A DNA stretch of 50,482 nucleotides. Origin: an uncultured Anaerolineaceae bacterium (GTDB taxonomy: Bacteria; Chloroflexota; Anaerolineae; Promineifilales; Promineifilaceae). A program made the position numbers and the translations under genes. Positions within the stretch are counted from its first letter, which is position 1; every line of letters begins with the position of its first letter. The notes under the pieces were generated by a model that did not search any database, was not told where the DNA came from, and worked only from the letters and a program-made list of their open reading frames with translations. The stretch spans positions 1-50,482 of the forward strand of contig CALBTC010000283.1 of the NCBI GenBank assembly GCA_937967805.1. The letters are read 5' to 3'. This document shows, piece by piece, positions 34,195 through 43,312 of the stretch.

Positions 34195-35310
34195 ATGTTA
34201 TCAATCGTTCATGTTTACAAAGATTACTGGCCGGTTGTCGGGGGAATTGAGAATCACATCAAGGATTTGGCCGAGGCGGAAGCGGCGCTGGGTTACGAGG
34301 TGACGGTGCTGGTGACGAATCCGGGGGGACGGCCGTCTCGCGAAACGATCAACGGCGTGCAGGTGATTCGGGCGGGACGATTGGCGACGGTGGCCTCCAC
34401 GCCGCTAAGCCTCACGCTCCCTTTTTTATTGTCCAAGCTGCGCCCGGACATCACGCAGATTCATTTTCCTTATCCGGTGGGAGAGCTGAGCCAATGGCTG
34501 CTGCGGCGCAAACGGCCGTACCTCGTTGCCTATCACAGTGATGTTATCAAACAACAGCGCATTTTGCGCCTGTACAACCCGTTACTGCGCCGGGTGCTGG
34601 CCGGGGCGGCGGGCATCATTGCTGCCAGTGACAATTACGTGCAGAGTTCGCCTTATTTACGGCCGTTGGCCCCCAAATGCACCATCATCCCGTACGCGGT
34701 GGATGTGGATCGCTTTGCCGGGGCGGTACCGCTTTTTGCGCGGGACGGCCGTTTCACCCTGCTCTTCCTGGGGCGGCATCGCTACTATAAGGGGGGCGAC
34801 GATTTGATTCGCGCCATGGCGCAGTTGCCTGCGGATTTATCGATACGACTACTGATGGGCGGCGATGGCCCGCTGCGGGGCGAATGGGAGCAGTTGAGCC
34901 AGGAACTGGGCGTGGCCGACAAAATCCAGTTCGTGGGCGACTTGAGCGAGGCTGACCTGCCCAAATTTTACGCCAGCGGCGACCTGTTTGTGCTGCCGGC
35001 CAACAGCCGGGCCGAAGCGTTTGGCAAGGTGCTGCAAGAGGCAATGGCCGCCGGACTGCCCTGCCTCACCACCGAACTGGGCACCGGCACCTCTTTTGTG
35101 GTGCAGGACGGCGTCACGGGCCGCGTCGTGCCGCCGCAGCAGCCGGAGACGCTGGCAGTTACTATCCAGCAGTTGGCCACCCAGCCAGACTTGTGCCAGC
35201 AAATGGGACAGGCTGGGCAGGCGCGTGCTCGGCAGGAATTTAGTTTGCGGCAGATGGTGGAAAAGGTGCAGGGGGTGTATACGGCCGTTCTTCGTAACAG
35301 GAGGGATTAG
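34195..35310 (+). CDS. GT4-family glycosyltransferase
   Basis: A 371-residue GT-B glycosyltransferase, probably acting on cell-surface glycans at the cytoplasmic face. The N-terminal domain starts MLSIVHVYKDYWPVVGGIENH, a standard GT4 opening; the C-terminal domain has LLFLGRHRYYKGGDDLIRAM, the IQFVGDLSEADLPKFY block and RAEAFGKVLQEAMAAGLPCL, containing the donor-binding EX7E-type motif. I chose ATG 34195 for its family-like start; ATG 34186 adds three residues. Neither has a ribosome site, and a perfect inverted repeat ends immediately before, so leaderless or hairpin-controlled translation is possible. Four ACGGCCGT copies lie in the first 560 bases. Confidence 0.88.
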   Translation: MLSIVHVYKDYWPVVGGIENHIKDLAEAEAALGYEVTVLVTNPGGRPSRETINGVQVIRAGRLATVASTPLSLTLPFLLSKLRPDITQIHFPYPVGELSQWLLRRKRPYLVAYHSDVIKQQRILRLYNPLLRRVLAGAAGIIAASDNYVQSSPYLRPLAPKCTIIPYAVDVDRFAGAVPLFARDGRFTLLFLGRHRYYKGGDDLIRAMAQLPADLSIRLLMGGDGPLRGEWEQLSQELGVADKIQFVGDLSEADLPKFYASGDLFVLPANSRAEAFGKVLQEAMAAGLPCLTTELGTGTSFVVQDGVTGRVVPPQQPETLAVTIQQLATQPDLCQQMGQAGQARARQEFSLRQMVEKVQGVYTAVLRNRRD

Positions 35311-35533
35311 GAAAGCCGGCTTGGCGACCAATCACCACTTTGCCTGAGAGTAATTGTCCAATATGTTTTGATCTTTTGTTCGTCTGTTCCACGGGCACAA
35401 TCCGCAAACGCTTGTTTCCCTTATTGATTTCCAGTGGAATTCCTGTCTCAAGCACTTCTTCCAGTAATTTGTAGATATTGGCCCGAAGCTCTGTTGGGGT
35501 AGCGGATTTACATTCATGGTCTTGAGCCTGCAC
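35240..35533 (-). pseudogene. Phd/YefM-like antitoxin, truncated
   Basis: The minus-strand frame contains SATPTELRANIYKLLEEVLETG and LEINKGNKRLRIVPVE, the N-terminal and middle parts of Phd/YefM antitoxins. From about residue 68 (KVVIG) it loses family character and runs antisense through the last 70 bases of the glycosyltransferase gene to an accidental stop. No toxin gene follows. The start is uncertain: GTG 35533 with GAGGAG nine bases upstream is the best candidate. I read it as a remnant of a toxin-antitoxin pair whose distal end was lost. Confidence 0.6.
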
Positions 35534-35606
35534 TCATGTCGTCTCCTCAAAATCCCTGCTATAATCTTCCCAGCTTTCTAACCTACAAATTTGAGCTTAC
35601 TCAGGA

Positions 35607-35660
35607 GATTGGGCCAATTTCCTCGATAGACGGCCTATCCCATAGAAAATTGGCCCAATC
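35607..35660. repeat. inverted repeat of the ATTGGxCCAAT family
   Basis: GATTGGGCCAATTT (35607-35620) and AAATTGGCCCAATC (35647-35660) are exact 14-bp complements; each arm is itself nearly palindromic. It lies in the gap 35534-35711 before pgm. Related palindromes occur at 47137-47195. Confidence 0.75.
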
Positions 35661-35711
35661 TTGGACAAATAGCCAAATAGCTACAAGTGCAATTTAGATA
35701 AGGAGTGACTC

Positions 35712-37358
35712 ATGGCCCAACATCCCCTTGCCGGCAAACCCGCCCCCAGCGACATGCTTGTGAATATTCCCCGCCTGATTTCTGCCTACTACACCACCCA
35801 GCCAGACCCCACCAACATCGAGCAAAGAGTGAGCTTCGGCACCTCCGGGCATCGCGGCTCCTCATTTGCGGCCCAATTCAACGAGGACCATATTCTGGCC
35901 ATCAGCCAGGCCATTTGCGAATACCGGCAGGCAAAAGGCATCGACGGCCCGCTCTATCTGGGAATGGACACCCATGCCCTTTCCGAAGCGGCTCAAGCCA
36001 GCGCCATTGAGGTGTTTGCCGCCAACGACGTTGCGCTGTTCATTCAGGCCGATTTGGGTTACACGCCCACACCGGTCATTTCCCACGCAATTTTGAACTA
36101 CAACAAGAACCATACCAGCAGCCAGGCCGATGGCGTGGTGGTCACCCCGTCGCACAATCCGCCGGATGACGGCGGCTTCAAATACAATCCGCCGGAAGGC
36201 GGCCCGGCCGATACCGCCACGACCAAAATCATTCAAGACCGGGCCAATGCCATCCTTGCTGATGGGCTAAAAGACGTTAAGCGGATGACGCTGGCCAGGG
36301 CAATGCAGGCCGACAACGTGCATCACCATGATTACGTGACGCCCTTTGTGGCTGAGCTGGACCAGGTGGTCGATATGGACGCTATTGCCGGAGCTAGCTT
36401 GAAAATTGGCGTCGACCCGATGGGGGGGGCAGGGGTTGGCTACTGGGTGCCAATTGCGGAGCAGTATAAGCTAAACCTGACGGTGGTGAATACGGCCGTA
36501 GACCCCACCTTCCGCTTCATGACCGTGGACAAAGACGGTAAAATCCGCATGGATTGCTCCTCGCCGTACGCCATGGCCGGCCTGATCCGGCTCAAGGATG
36601 AATTTGATATTGCCTTTGGCAATGACCCGGATGCCGACCGGCACGGCATCGTCACCCAAAGCGCCGGACTGCTGAATCCTAACCATTACCTGGCGGTGGC
36701 TATCTGGTACTTGTTCCAGCATCGCCCCGGCTGGCCGGCGGATGCCGCCATCGGCAAAACGCTGGTCTCCAGCTCGATGATTGACCGCGTGGCCAACCAT
36801 TTGGGACGGCGGCTGGCAGAAGTGCCGGTGGGCTTTAAATATTTTGTCGATGGCCTGGTGGATGGCTCCTACGGCTTCGGCGGGGAGGAGAGCGCCGGGG
36901 CTTCCTTTTTGCGGCGGGACGGCACGGTATGGACCACGGATAAAGACGGCATTATTCTCAATTTGCTGGCGGCGGAGATGACGGCCGTAACCAACCGCGA
37001 CCCCGGCGAACATTACCAGGAGCTGGAGCGCCTGTTTGGCAGCCCGGTATACGAACGCAGCGACGTTCCCGCCTCCCGCGCCCAGAAAGCGCTCCTCAGC
37101 AGCCTGTCGCCGGAAATGGTGACGGCCAGCACGATGGCCGGCGACCCGATCACGGCCAAGCTGACCCATGCGCCAGGCAACGGGGCGGCTATCGGCGGCC
37201 TGAAGGTGGTCACGGAGAATGGCTGGTTTGCCGCACGGCCGTCCGGCACCGAAGAGATCTACAAAATCTACGCCGAAAGCTTTAAAGGCGCAGACCACCT
37301 GCGCCGGATTCAGGATGAAGCCAAAGAGATCGTGCAGGCGGCTTTTGGGGAGGCATAG
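35712..37358 (+). CDS. pgm: phosphoglucomutase
   Basis: A 548-residue alpha-D-phosphohexomutase interconverting glucose-1-phosphate and glucose-6-phosphate. Blocks: [13 protein letters not shown] near the N-terminus, the catalytic serine loop [17 protein letters not shown], the metal loop [11 protein letters not shown], the sugar-binding [17 protein letters not shown] and the phosphate-binding [12 protein letters not shown]. Length matches bacterial Pgm. AAGGAGTGA precedes the ATG. It links glycogen breakdown (glgP at 17480) to central metabolism and sugar-nucleotide supply for the surrounding glycosyltransferase genes. Confidence 0.95.
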   Translation: MAQHPLAGKPAPSDMLVNIPRLISAYYTTQPDPTNIEQRVSFGTSGHRGSSFAAQFNEDHILAISQAICEYRQAKGIDGPLYLGMDTHALSEAAQASAIEVFAANDVALFIQADLGYTPTPVISHAILNYNKNHTSSQADGVVVTPSHNPPDDGGFKYNPPEGGPADTATTKIIQDRANAILADGLKDVKRMTLARAMQADNVHHHDYVTPFVAELDQVVDMDAIAGASLKIGVDPMGGAGVGYWVPIAEQYKLNLTVVNTAVDPTFRFMTVDKDGKIRMDCSSPYAMAGLIRLKDEFDIAFGNDPDADRHGIVTQSAGLLNPNHYLAVAIWYLFQHRPGWPADAAIGKTLVSSSMIDRVANHLGRRLAEVPVGFKYFVDGLVDGSYGFGGEESAGASFLRRDGTVWTTDKDGIILNLLAAEMTAVTNRDPGEHYQELERLFGSPVYERSDVPASRAQKALLSSLSPEMVTASTMAGDPITAKLTHAPGNGAAIGGLKVVTENGWFAARPSGTEEIYKIYAESFKGADHLRRIQDEAKEIVQAAFGEA

Positions 37359-37465
37359 ATGGCAGGATTACGGCCGTTGGCCCATCTTTGTCTAGCGAGG
37401 CAACGAAATGTGAATGCCTTTCATTTGGTCAGACAGATGATTGATTCTCAATGCTAGGAGGTAAT

Positions 37466-38671
37466 ATGGCACATTTAAATAGCAATACGGAGTTCGTGGT
37501 CAAACCGGTGCCCTCCGGTGGCGGTCCAAGTGAGTTTCGGCAGTCTATGATGCCCCACCCACTGGTGTACCAGGAGCTTCCGCACGACCCGCATTTTGGC
37601 ATCTACAATCGACGGCTGCGGTCGCTCGAATATGGTAACGTGCGCACGGAAGATCTCTACTGGCGTTTGCGACGACAGGTCGGCCTTGCGCATACCGGCG
37701 AAGTGGCAACCGAGATCCGCGGGCCAGAGGCTGAGGCAATGCTCAACCGCGTGTTAACGCGTGATGTGTCACGCGTGCCCGTGGGGCGTTGCAGCTATCA
37801 GCTCGCTTGCTTTGGCGACGGCGGAATGATCATGGACGGAGTCCTGCTTCGGTTCGCGCCCGACCGCTTTTGGTATGCCCAAGGTGATGGCGAGTTCCGC
37901 GTTTGGCTGCGTGCACACTCGGAGGGCTTCGACGTCGAAGTGTTCGATGCCAACGTTTGGATCAGCCAGGTCCAGGGTCCGCGTTCAATGGATGTGCTCG
38001 CGCATGCCTCCGACGAAGGTATGCCGGAGCGCTTTCGCTACTTCGACCTGGCCCAGATACGTATCGGCGGCCAACCCGTGGTGATCAGCCGTACGGGCTT
38101 TACCAACGAGCTGGGCTGGGAGTTTTACTTCGGGTCCGATGCCGACGCCGCTGTCATTGGGGAACGGATCATGAATGCAGGCGAATCCCATGGGATTCAC
38201 ACGATACCGGCCACAGCCACTAACGCCCGGCGCATTGAAGCTGGTCTCCTTTTTTCAGGTGCTGATTTTGATGACAGCGTGACGCCATTCGCTGCGGGGC
38301 TTGGGGCATTCGTCGACCTGGAAAAGGCGGACTTTATCGGTATGGAGGCACTCGCCAGGGCGGACAAGAGCCGGCTTACTTGGGGGCTGCAATGTGAAGT
38401 CAGCGTCCCTCGTCGCGGTGATACGCTTTTCCTCAATGGCGAGCCGGCTGGTCGAATTTGCAGCAGTGCCTGGTCTCCCTACCTTCAGTGTGGTGTCGCC
38501 ATCGCGCGCCTGAAGGACCCGAAGCTTGGGCCGGGGGTTAAACTGCGAGTCGAATGCATTGACGGACAAACGCGTGAGGGTGAACTGTGCGAATTGCCGA
38601 TGTATGACCGTGCCGGTGAGATCCCGCGCGGCAAACGCATAGATATTCCCGACATCCCGGGCAAGGAATGA
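37466..38671 (+). CDS. GcvT-like folate-dependent aminomethyl/methyltransferase
   Basis: A 401-residue protein of the GcvT/DmdA/sarcosine-oxidase-type family, which transfers a methyl or aminomethyl group to tetrahydrofolate. The core has VGLAHTGEVATEIRGPEAEAML, VGRCSYQLACFGDGGMIMDGVLL, VQGPRSMDVLA and SRTGFTNELGWEFYF, and the C-terminal barrel domain includes GLQCEV and GVAIARL. No glycine-cleavage partners are nearby, so a demethylase for a methylated osmolyte or amine is as likely as GcvT. I chose ATG 37466 because AGGAGG lies just before it. Codon use is more even than its neighbours and ACGGCCGT is absent from 37371 to 39654, hinting at transfer. Confidence 0.8.
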   Translation: MAHLNSNTEFVVKPVPSGGGPSEFRQSMMPHPLVYQELPHDPHFGIYNRRLRSLEYGNVRTEDLYWRLRRQVGLAHTGEVATEIRGPEAEAMLNRVLTRDVSRVPVGRCSYQLACFGDGGMIMDGVLLRFAPDRFWYAQGDGEFRVWLRAHSEGFDVEVFDANVWISQVQGPRSMDVLAHASDEGMPERFRYFDLAQIRIGGQPVVISRTGFTNELGWEFYFGSDADAAVIGERIMNAGESHGIHTIPATATNARRIEAGLLFSGADFDDSVTPFAAGLGAFVDLEKADFIGMEALARADKSRLTWGLQCEVSVPRRGDTLFLNGEPAGRICSSAWSPYLQCGVAIARLKDPKLGPGVKLRVECIDGQTREGELCELPMYDRAGEIPRGKRIDIPDIPGKE

Positions 38672-38719
38672 GGTTGAGAGCCGACCTCAGGATCGCTCAG
38701 GGGTTAGTGGATTTTTCTC

Positions 38720-38768
38720 TTAACCATTTACAAATAACCGTTTACCATTAACCATTTTTCAGTTACCA
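38720..38768 (+). repeat. tandem word repeat before the 1488-residue fusion gene
   Basis: Degenerate tandem copies of TAACCATT/TTACCATT, ending about ten bases before the start codon. Same style as at 4716-4758 but with a different word. Confidence 0.55.
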
Positions 38769-38778
38769 TTGCGGACCT

Positions 38779-41700
38779 ATGGAAACAAAACTGTCTCGCT
38801 GGTGCGATGGCCTCATCGAGGTCGGCTGGCTCTTTGTGGTCATTGCCGTGCCGCTTTTCTTCAATATTCATTCCGACCGTGTGTTTGAACCGGATAAATT
38901 GACCCTCATGCGCTCCATTGCCGTGGTGATGGGGGCCGCCTGGCTGGTGAAATTTGTCGATCTGCGCCAATGGCAGCACGCTGTGCGCCTGCGCTGGCGC
39001 GCCGAAGATTCCTTCTGGCGCATGCCGTTTTTGCTGATCATCACCCTGTTGGTTCTGGTTTACCTTATCTCAACGCTCTTTTCCGTGACGCCAAGCGTGA
39101 GTTGGGCCGGCTCTTACCAGCGCTTGCAGGGAATGTACACCACACTGTCCTACATCGTTATTTTTGGCACGACCATTGCCACGATGCGCACCTTGGCCCA
39201 GGTGCGGCGCCTGGTCACGGCTGTTATCATCACCTCCATCCCCATAGCCTTCTATGGCCTGCTGCAGCATTTTGATCTGGACCCGCTGCCCTGGGCCGGC
39301 AACGTGACTGACCGCGTGGCAGGACACATGGGCAACGCCATCTTCATCGCCGCCTACCTCATCATGGCCGTGCCGTTGACGGTAGCCCGCATCATCGCCT
39401 CGTTCAGCAGCATCTTGAGCGATGAGGAACTCTCCAGTGCCGACGTGATGCGCTCTTCGGCCTACATTTTTGCCGTGGCTATTCAGCTGATCGCCATTTA
39501 CTGGTCGGGCAGCCGGGGGCCGTGGCTGGGGCTGGGCGTGGGGCTGTTTGCCTTTATCCTGGTGGTACTGGTGGGGCTGCGTAATGCGGCCGAAAGCCAG
39601 GGGCGGTTCCGGCTGGCAGAGGCGGGGCGTGGGGCTTTATTTGTATTGGCGGGAACGGCCGTTGCCTACACCATCGTCCTGCTCATTTTACGCGGGATTA
39701 CCGGGGCGGGCTATCTGGCCAGCCTGGCCGGGCCGATGGCCAGCTTTGTGGCTTTTGTTGTGGCTGTGGGATTGGTCATACTGGGCATCTTTGTGCTGGT
39801 GGCGGCACAGCGCGGCTGGCGCTGGCTCTGGTTTAGCTGGATTGTGATGTCGCTTCTGCTGGCCGCCTGGCTGGTGCTGTTTAATTTGACCAGCGAGGAA
39901 TATGCTGAAATCCCCGTTGTGGGCAACGTATTTAACACGCTGAACGAATGGCGCGAGCTGCCGCGCATCGGCCGTTTGGGTGAGGTGCTGGAAGACGACA
40001 CCGGCACGGGCCGGGTGCGTATCCTCATCTGGGAGGGTGTGTTGGACCTGATTCAGCCGCACGAACCGATCAACTTCCCCGATGGCAGGAGCGACAGTTT
40101 CAATTTTTTACGGCCGTTCATCGGCTATGGGCCGGAGTCGATGTACGTGGCCTACAATGGCTTTTATCCGCCGGAGCTGGCCACGCTGGAAGCGCGCAAC
40201 GCCTCGCCGGACCGTTCGCATAACGAAACGTTTGACGCTCTGGTAATCACCGGCGTGTTGGGCTTTTTGGTGTGGCAGGCGCTCTATTTGAGCGTTTTTG
40301 TCTACGGTTTTCGCTGGCTGGGGGTGTTGCGCACCAAATTTGAACGTAATTTGTTGATTGGTTTGTGGATTGGCGTGGGGGTACTGACGGCCGTTGCCTT
40401 CATCATCTGGCGCGGTCCGGTCTATTTTGGGGTGGCCCTGCCTTTTGGCTCCATTGCCGGATTGGTGCTTTACCTCATTTACTACGCCCTTTTCTCTGAT
40501 TCGTCTGAAGGGAGCGATGAACCTTTTGCCGCCGAACGGCTGCTGGTAGTGGCGCTGGTGGCGGCAATTTTGGCCCACTTTGTTGAGATTCACTTCGGCA
40601 TCGCCATTGCCGCCACGCGCCTGCACTTCTTCTTGTACGTGGGGCTGCTCTTCATCATCACCTACTGGCTGCCCCGGCAGCAGGGCGCGACGCTTACAGA
40701 AAGTGGTGAAGAGGAAGCCCCCATCGTTTCTAAAAGAAAACGCCGCCGCGCCGCCCGTACCCGACCGGCCATGTTTTCTGGTTGGGTGGGGCCGGCGCTG
40801 CTGTATGGTTTCATGTTGGCCTTGATGCTGGGCATCATTGGCTTCTCCTTTACCACGTTTGCCCAACCGCCCGATTTTGTCTTGGAGAGCGTGGATGATT
40901 TAATGGCTGTTGATATCCTGCACCAGAGTTTTTTCCTCAACATCAAGCGCAACTTCACTGAATCGCCGTTTATTTACCTGATGGCGGTGCTTACCTGGAG
41001 CCTGGGCCTGCTCATTGCCGTGAGCGAGATGCTAAAGGATGGGGATTTGCGGGTGACGGCCGTTTCCTCCCCAATCAGCAGCAGCCAGCGAATGATTGCC
41101 ACTGCTTCTTTTTTTGTGATGGGGGTTGTCTCACTACTGTACCGCCTGATCATTCCGCTTCCGGCAAATGCCGGCGCCACCGCATTGCTGGGCCAGACCT
41201 TGCTCTGGATGTGGGGGGCGCTCTGCCTGTGGGCCGGCGGCAATTTACAGTTTCGCTTCGCCAAAAATGACCGCCTGTTTGCTGCCGGCGTCGCTGTGAC
41301 CGGATTGCTCTTTACCCTGCCAATTAATTTGGCCGGCGGTATCTTATCGGGGTTGTTGATTTTTGTTTTCAGTGGCGCGATGCTGTACCTGCTCTGGGAC
41401 TCGAATTGGAGCAGTTTGTTGACGCCTATCGCCATCATGGCCGCGGTTTCATTTATCGTGGGCTTTCTTTACGCGCTGTTTCAGGCCAACTTGTACCGTT
41501 TTTCGCTGCTGTACCGCGCTTACGTGCCGCCGCCGGAAACGATTGAACAGCTTTTTGATTACCTTGTAGAGGAAGCGGCCCAGGCGGCCGGTTTCCTGAC
41601 CTATTTTTACGTCTTTCTTTTTGGGCTGATGCTGCTGGCGGCGTTTGTGGTAAGCATGAGTAAAAAGCCCCGGCTGCGTGATGCGGGTTCGCTGAATGGG

Positions 41701-43245
41701 TATGCGCTGCTGGGGTTGCTGGGGTTTACGGCCGTATTCCTCATCCTCAACACCAATTTGCGCGTGGTTCAGGCCGATATCGTCTACAAGCGCGGCCGGT
41801 TTTTTGACGATCAGGCCGCCAGAACCGGCGAACCAACGGAGTGGCAAAGCGCCATTGCCATCTACCAGGATGCCATCGACCGGGCCCCAAGCGAAGATTT
41901 TTACTATCTTTTCTTGGGTCGCGCCTACCTGGAACTTTCTAACGTCACTTCTGATTTGGCCGAGCAGCAGCAGCTTTTAGCCGAAGCCGAGCAGCAGTTG
42001 TTTGCTGCCCAGGAGATCAATCCGCTGAATACCGATCACACGGCCAATCTGGCCCGGCTGAACACCCGCTGGGCCTCCGTTAGCCCCGATGAGGCGCAGC
42101 GTGGCCAGCATCTGGCTGATGCTGAGCAATATTACCAGAGCGCCCTCACCTTGAGCCCGCAAAACTCGGTCATTCGCAATGAATATGCCCGGCTGGTGCT
42201 GGCCCAGGGGCAAAATTGCCGGGGCGGTTTGGATATCTACCAGGAGTCAGCCAATATTGACCCGTTCTTCTCCGATACCTTCTTTACCTGGGCCGATGCC
42301 GCGGCAGCCTGCGCCGCTGAAAGCGAAGGGGCCACGGCCGAAGCATATTACGAAGAAGCTGTGGCGGCGCTTCAGCAAGGTTTGGCGCTGGAACCGGAAA
42401 ATGCCCGCGCCTGGGTGCGCGCCGGCCAGCTTTTCCAGCAGATCGAGCGGTACGAGGAAGCGATTGACGCCTATGAACAGGCGCTGCGGATCGATCCGGA
42501 GCAGGTGGAGGTACCTGCCTGGAACGTGAAATATTTGCAGGCGCAGGCATACCGCGACATGGGCAATTTGGCACAGGCAGAGGCGTTGGCCACCGAAGCG
42601 CTGCAAATTGGACCGCCTGAGTTCCAGGGCGAGCTGCAACTGTTCATCCAGCAGCTCCAGCCAGAAACGGCCGCACCCACCTCCTTAGAAACGGAACGGC
42701 CGCTCGCCAACATCCCCCCCGCCGAACGAAACAACTATTTTGCCGCCTACCCTGATTTTGTCATTGATCAGACTAAGAATTACGAAGCGGTGATTCAAAC
42801 AGAAAAGGGAGAGATACGCCTGCGTCTCTTCCCGCAGGCGTCGCCTCTGGCAGTCAACAGCTTCGTCTTTTTGGCCCAGCAGGGCTATTACGACGGCACC
42901 ACCTTTCACCGCGTTATCGAAGATTTTGTGGCCCAGGGAGGCGACCCCACCGGCACGGGCGGTGGCGAACCCGGCTACCGCTTCACCGATGAAGTGGACA
43001 ATGAACTGGCGTTTGATCGTCCCGGTTTGCTGGCGATGGCCAACGCCGGGGCCAACACGAACGGCGGCCAATTTTTCATCACCTACGCCCCGCTGCCGGC
43101 TTTGAACGGCCGTCACACCATCTTTGGCGAACTCATTGCCGGGGAAGACGTCTTGCAAAGCCTCACCCCCCGCGACCCCGAGCAAGCCCCAGACTTCACC
43201 GGCGACCAAATCCTGCGCATAGACATCATCGAGACGGAAGAATAA
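38779..43245 (+). CDS. O-antigen-ligase-like membrane protein + TPR + cyclophilin fusion
   Basis: A single 1488-residue frame with three parts. Residues about 10-1000 hold some 20 hydrophobic segments; the loop with SGSRGPWLG near 243 is the signature of Wzy_C/O-antigen ligase-type glycan polymerases, and a second hydrophobic block follows from about 670. Residues about 1040-1300 form TPR-like helical repeats (YYLFLGRAYLELS, YYQSALTLSPQNS, EEAIDAYEQALRIDPE). Residues 1334-1488 are a complete cyclophilin-type peptidyl-prolyl isomerase: FHRVIEDFVAQGGDPTGTGG, GLLAMANAGANTNGGQFF, NGRHTIFGEL; the Arg, Phe, Gln and His positions of the active site are kept, the usual Trp is replaced. No stop or frameshift separates the parts. 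The isomerase most likely faces outside. Confidence 0.85.
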   Translation: METKLSRWCDGLIEVGWLFVVIAVPLFFNIHSDRVFEPDKLTLMRSIAVVMGAAWLVKFVDLRQWQHAVRLRWRAEDSFWRMPFLLIITLLVLVYLISTLFSVTPSVSWAGSYQRLQGMYTTLSYIVIFGTTIATMRTLAQVRRLVTAVIITSIPIAFYGLLQHFDLDPLPWAGNVTDRVAGHMGNAIFIAAYLIMAVPLTVARIIASFSSILSDEELSSADVMRSSAYIFAVAIQLIAIYWSGSRGPWLGLGVGLFAFILVVLVGLRNAAESQGRFRLAEAGRGALFVLAGTAVAYTIVLLILRGITGAGYLASLAGPMASFVAFVVAVGLVILGIFVLVAAQRGWRWLWFSWIVMSLLLAAWLVLFNLTSEEYAEIPVVGNVFNTLNEWRELPRIGRLGEVLEDDTGTGRVRILIWEGVLDLIQPHEPINFPDGRSDSFNFLRPFIGYGPESMYVAYNGFYPPELATLEARNASPDRSHNETFDALVITGVLGFLVWQALYLSVFVYGFRWLGVLRTKFERNLLIGLWIGVGVLTAVAFIIWRGPVYFGVALPFGSIAGLVLYLIYYALFSDSSEGSDEPFAAERLLVVALVAAILAHFVEIHFGIAIAATRLHFFLYVGLLFIITYWLPRQQGATLTESGEEEAPIVSKRKRRRAARTRPAMFSGWVGPALLYGFMLALMLGIIGFSFTTFAQPPDFVLESVDDLMAVDILHQSFFLNIKRNFTESPFIYLMAVLTWSLGLLIAVSEMLKDGDLRVTAVSSPISSSQRMIATASFFVMGVVSLLYRLIIPLPANAGATALLGQTLLWMWGALCLWAGGNLQFRFAKNDRLFAAGVAVTGLLFTLPINLAGGILSGLLIFVFSGAMLYLLWDSNWSSLLTPIAIMAAVSFIVGFLYALFQANLYRFSLLYRAYVPPPETIEQLFDYLVEEAAQAAGFLTYFYVFLFGLMLLAAFVVSMSKKPRLRDAGSLNGYALLGLLGFTAVFLILNTNLRVVQADIVYKRGRFFDDQAARTGEPTEWQSAIAIYQDAIDRAPSEDFYYLFLGRAYLELSNVTSDLAEQQQLLAEAEQQLFAAQEINPLNTDHTANLARLNTRWASVSPDEAQRGQHLADAEQYYQSALTLSPQNSVIRNEYARLVLAQGQNCRGGLDIYQESANIDPFFSDTFFTWADAAAACAAESEGATAEAYYEEAVAALQQGLALEPENARAWVRAGQLFQQIERYEEAIDAYEQALRIDPEQVEVPAWNVKYLQAQAYRDMGNLAQAEALATEALQIGPPEFQGELQLFIQQLQPETAAPTSLETERPLANIPPAERNNYFAAYPDFVIDQTKNYEAVIQTEKGEIRLRLFPQASPLAVNSFVFLAQQGYYDGTTFHRVIEDFVAQGGDPTGTGGGEPGYRFTDEVDNELAFDRPGLLAMANAGANTNGGQFFITYAPLPALNGRHTIFGELIAGEDVLQSLTPRDPEQAPDFTGDQILRIDIIETEE

Positions 43246-43312
43246 TGTACCTTGCCACCAGCCATCCTTCGGCTTTGCTCAGGACAAGCCGGCTGCCAGC
43301 CACCTTGAACTC

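Noticed and set aside
38779..43245. Separate ppiA gene at the 3' end of the fusion
   Set aside because: No stop, frameshift or start with a ribosome site lies between the TPR region and the isomerase, so one protein is the simplest reading.
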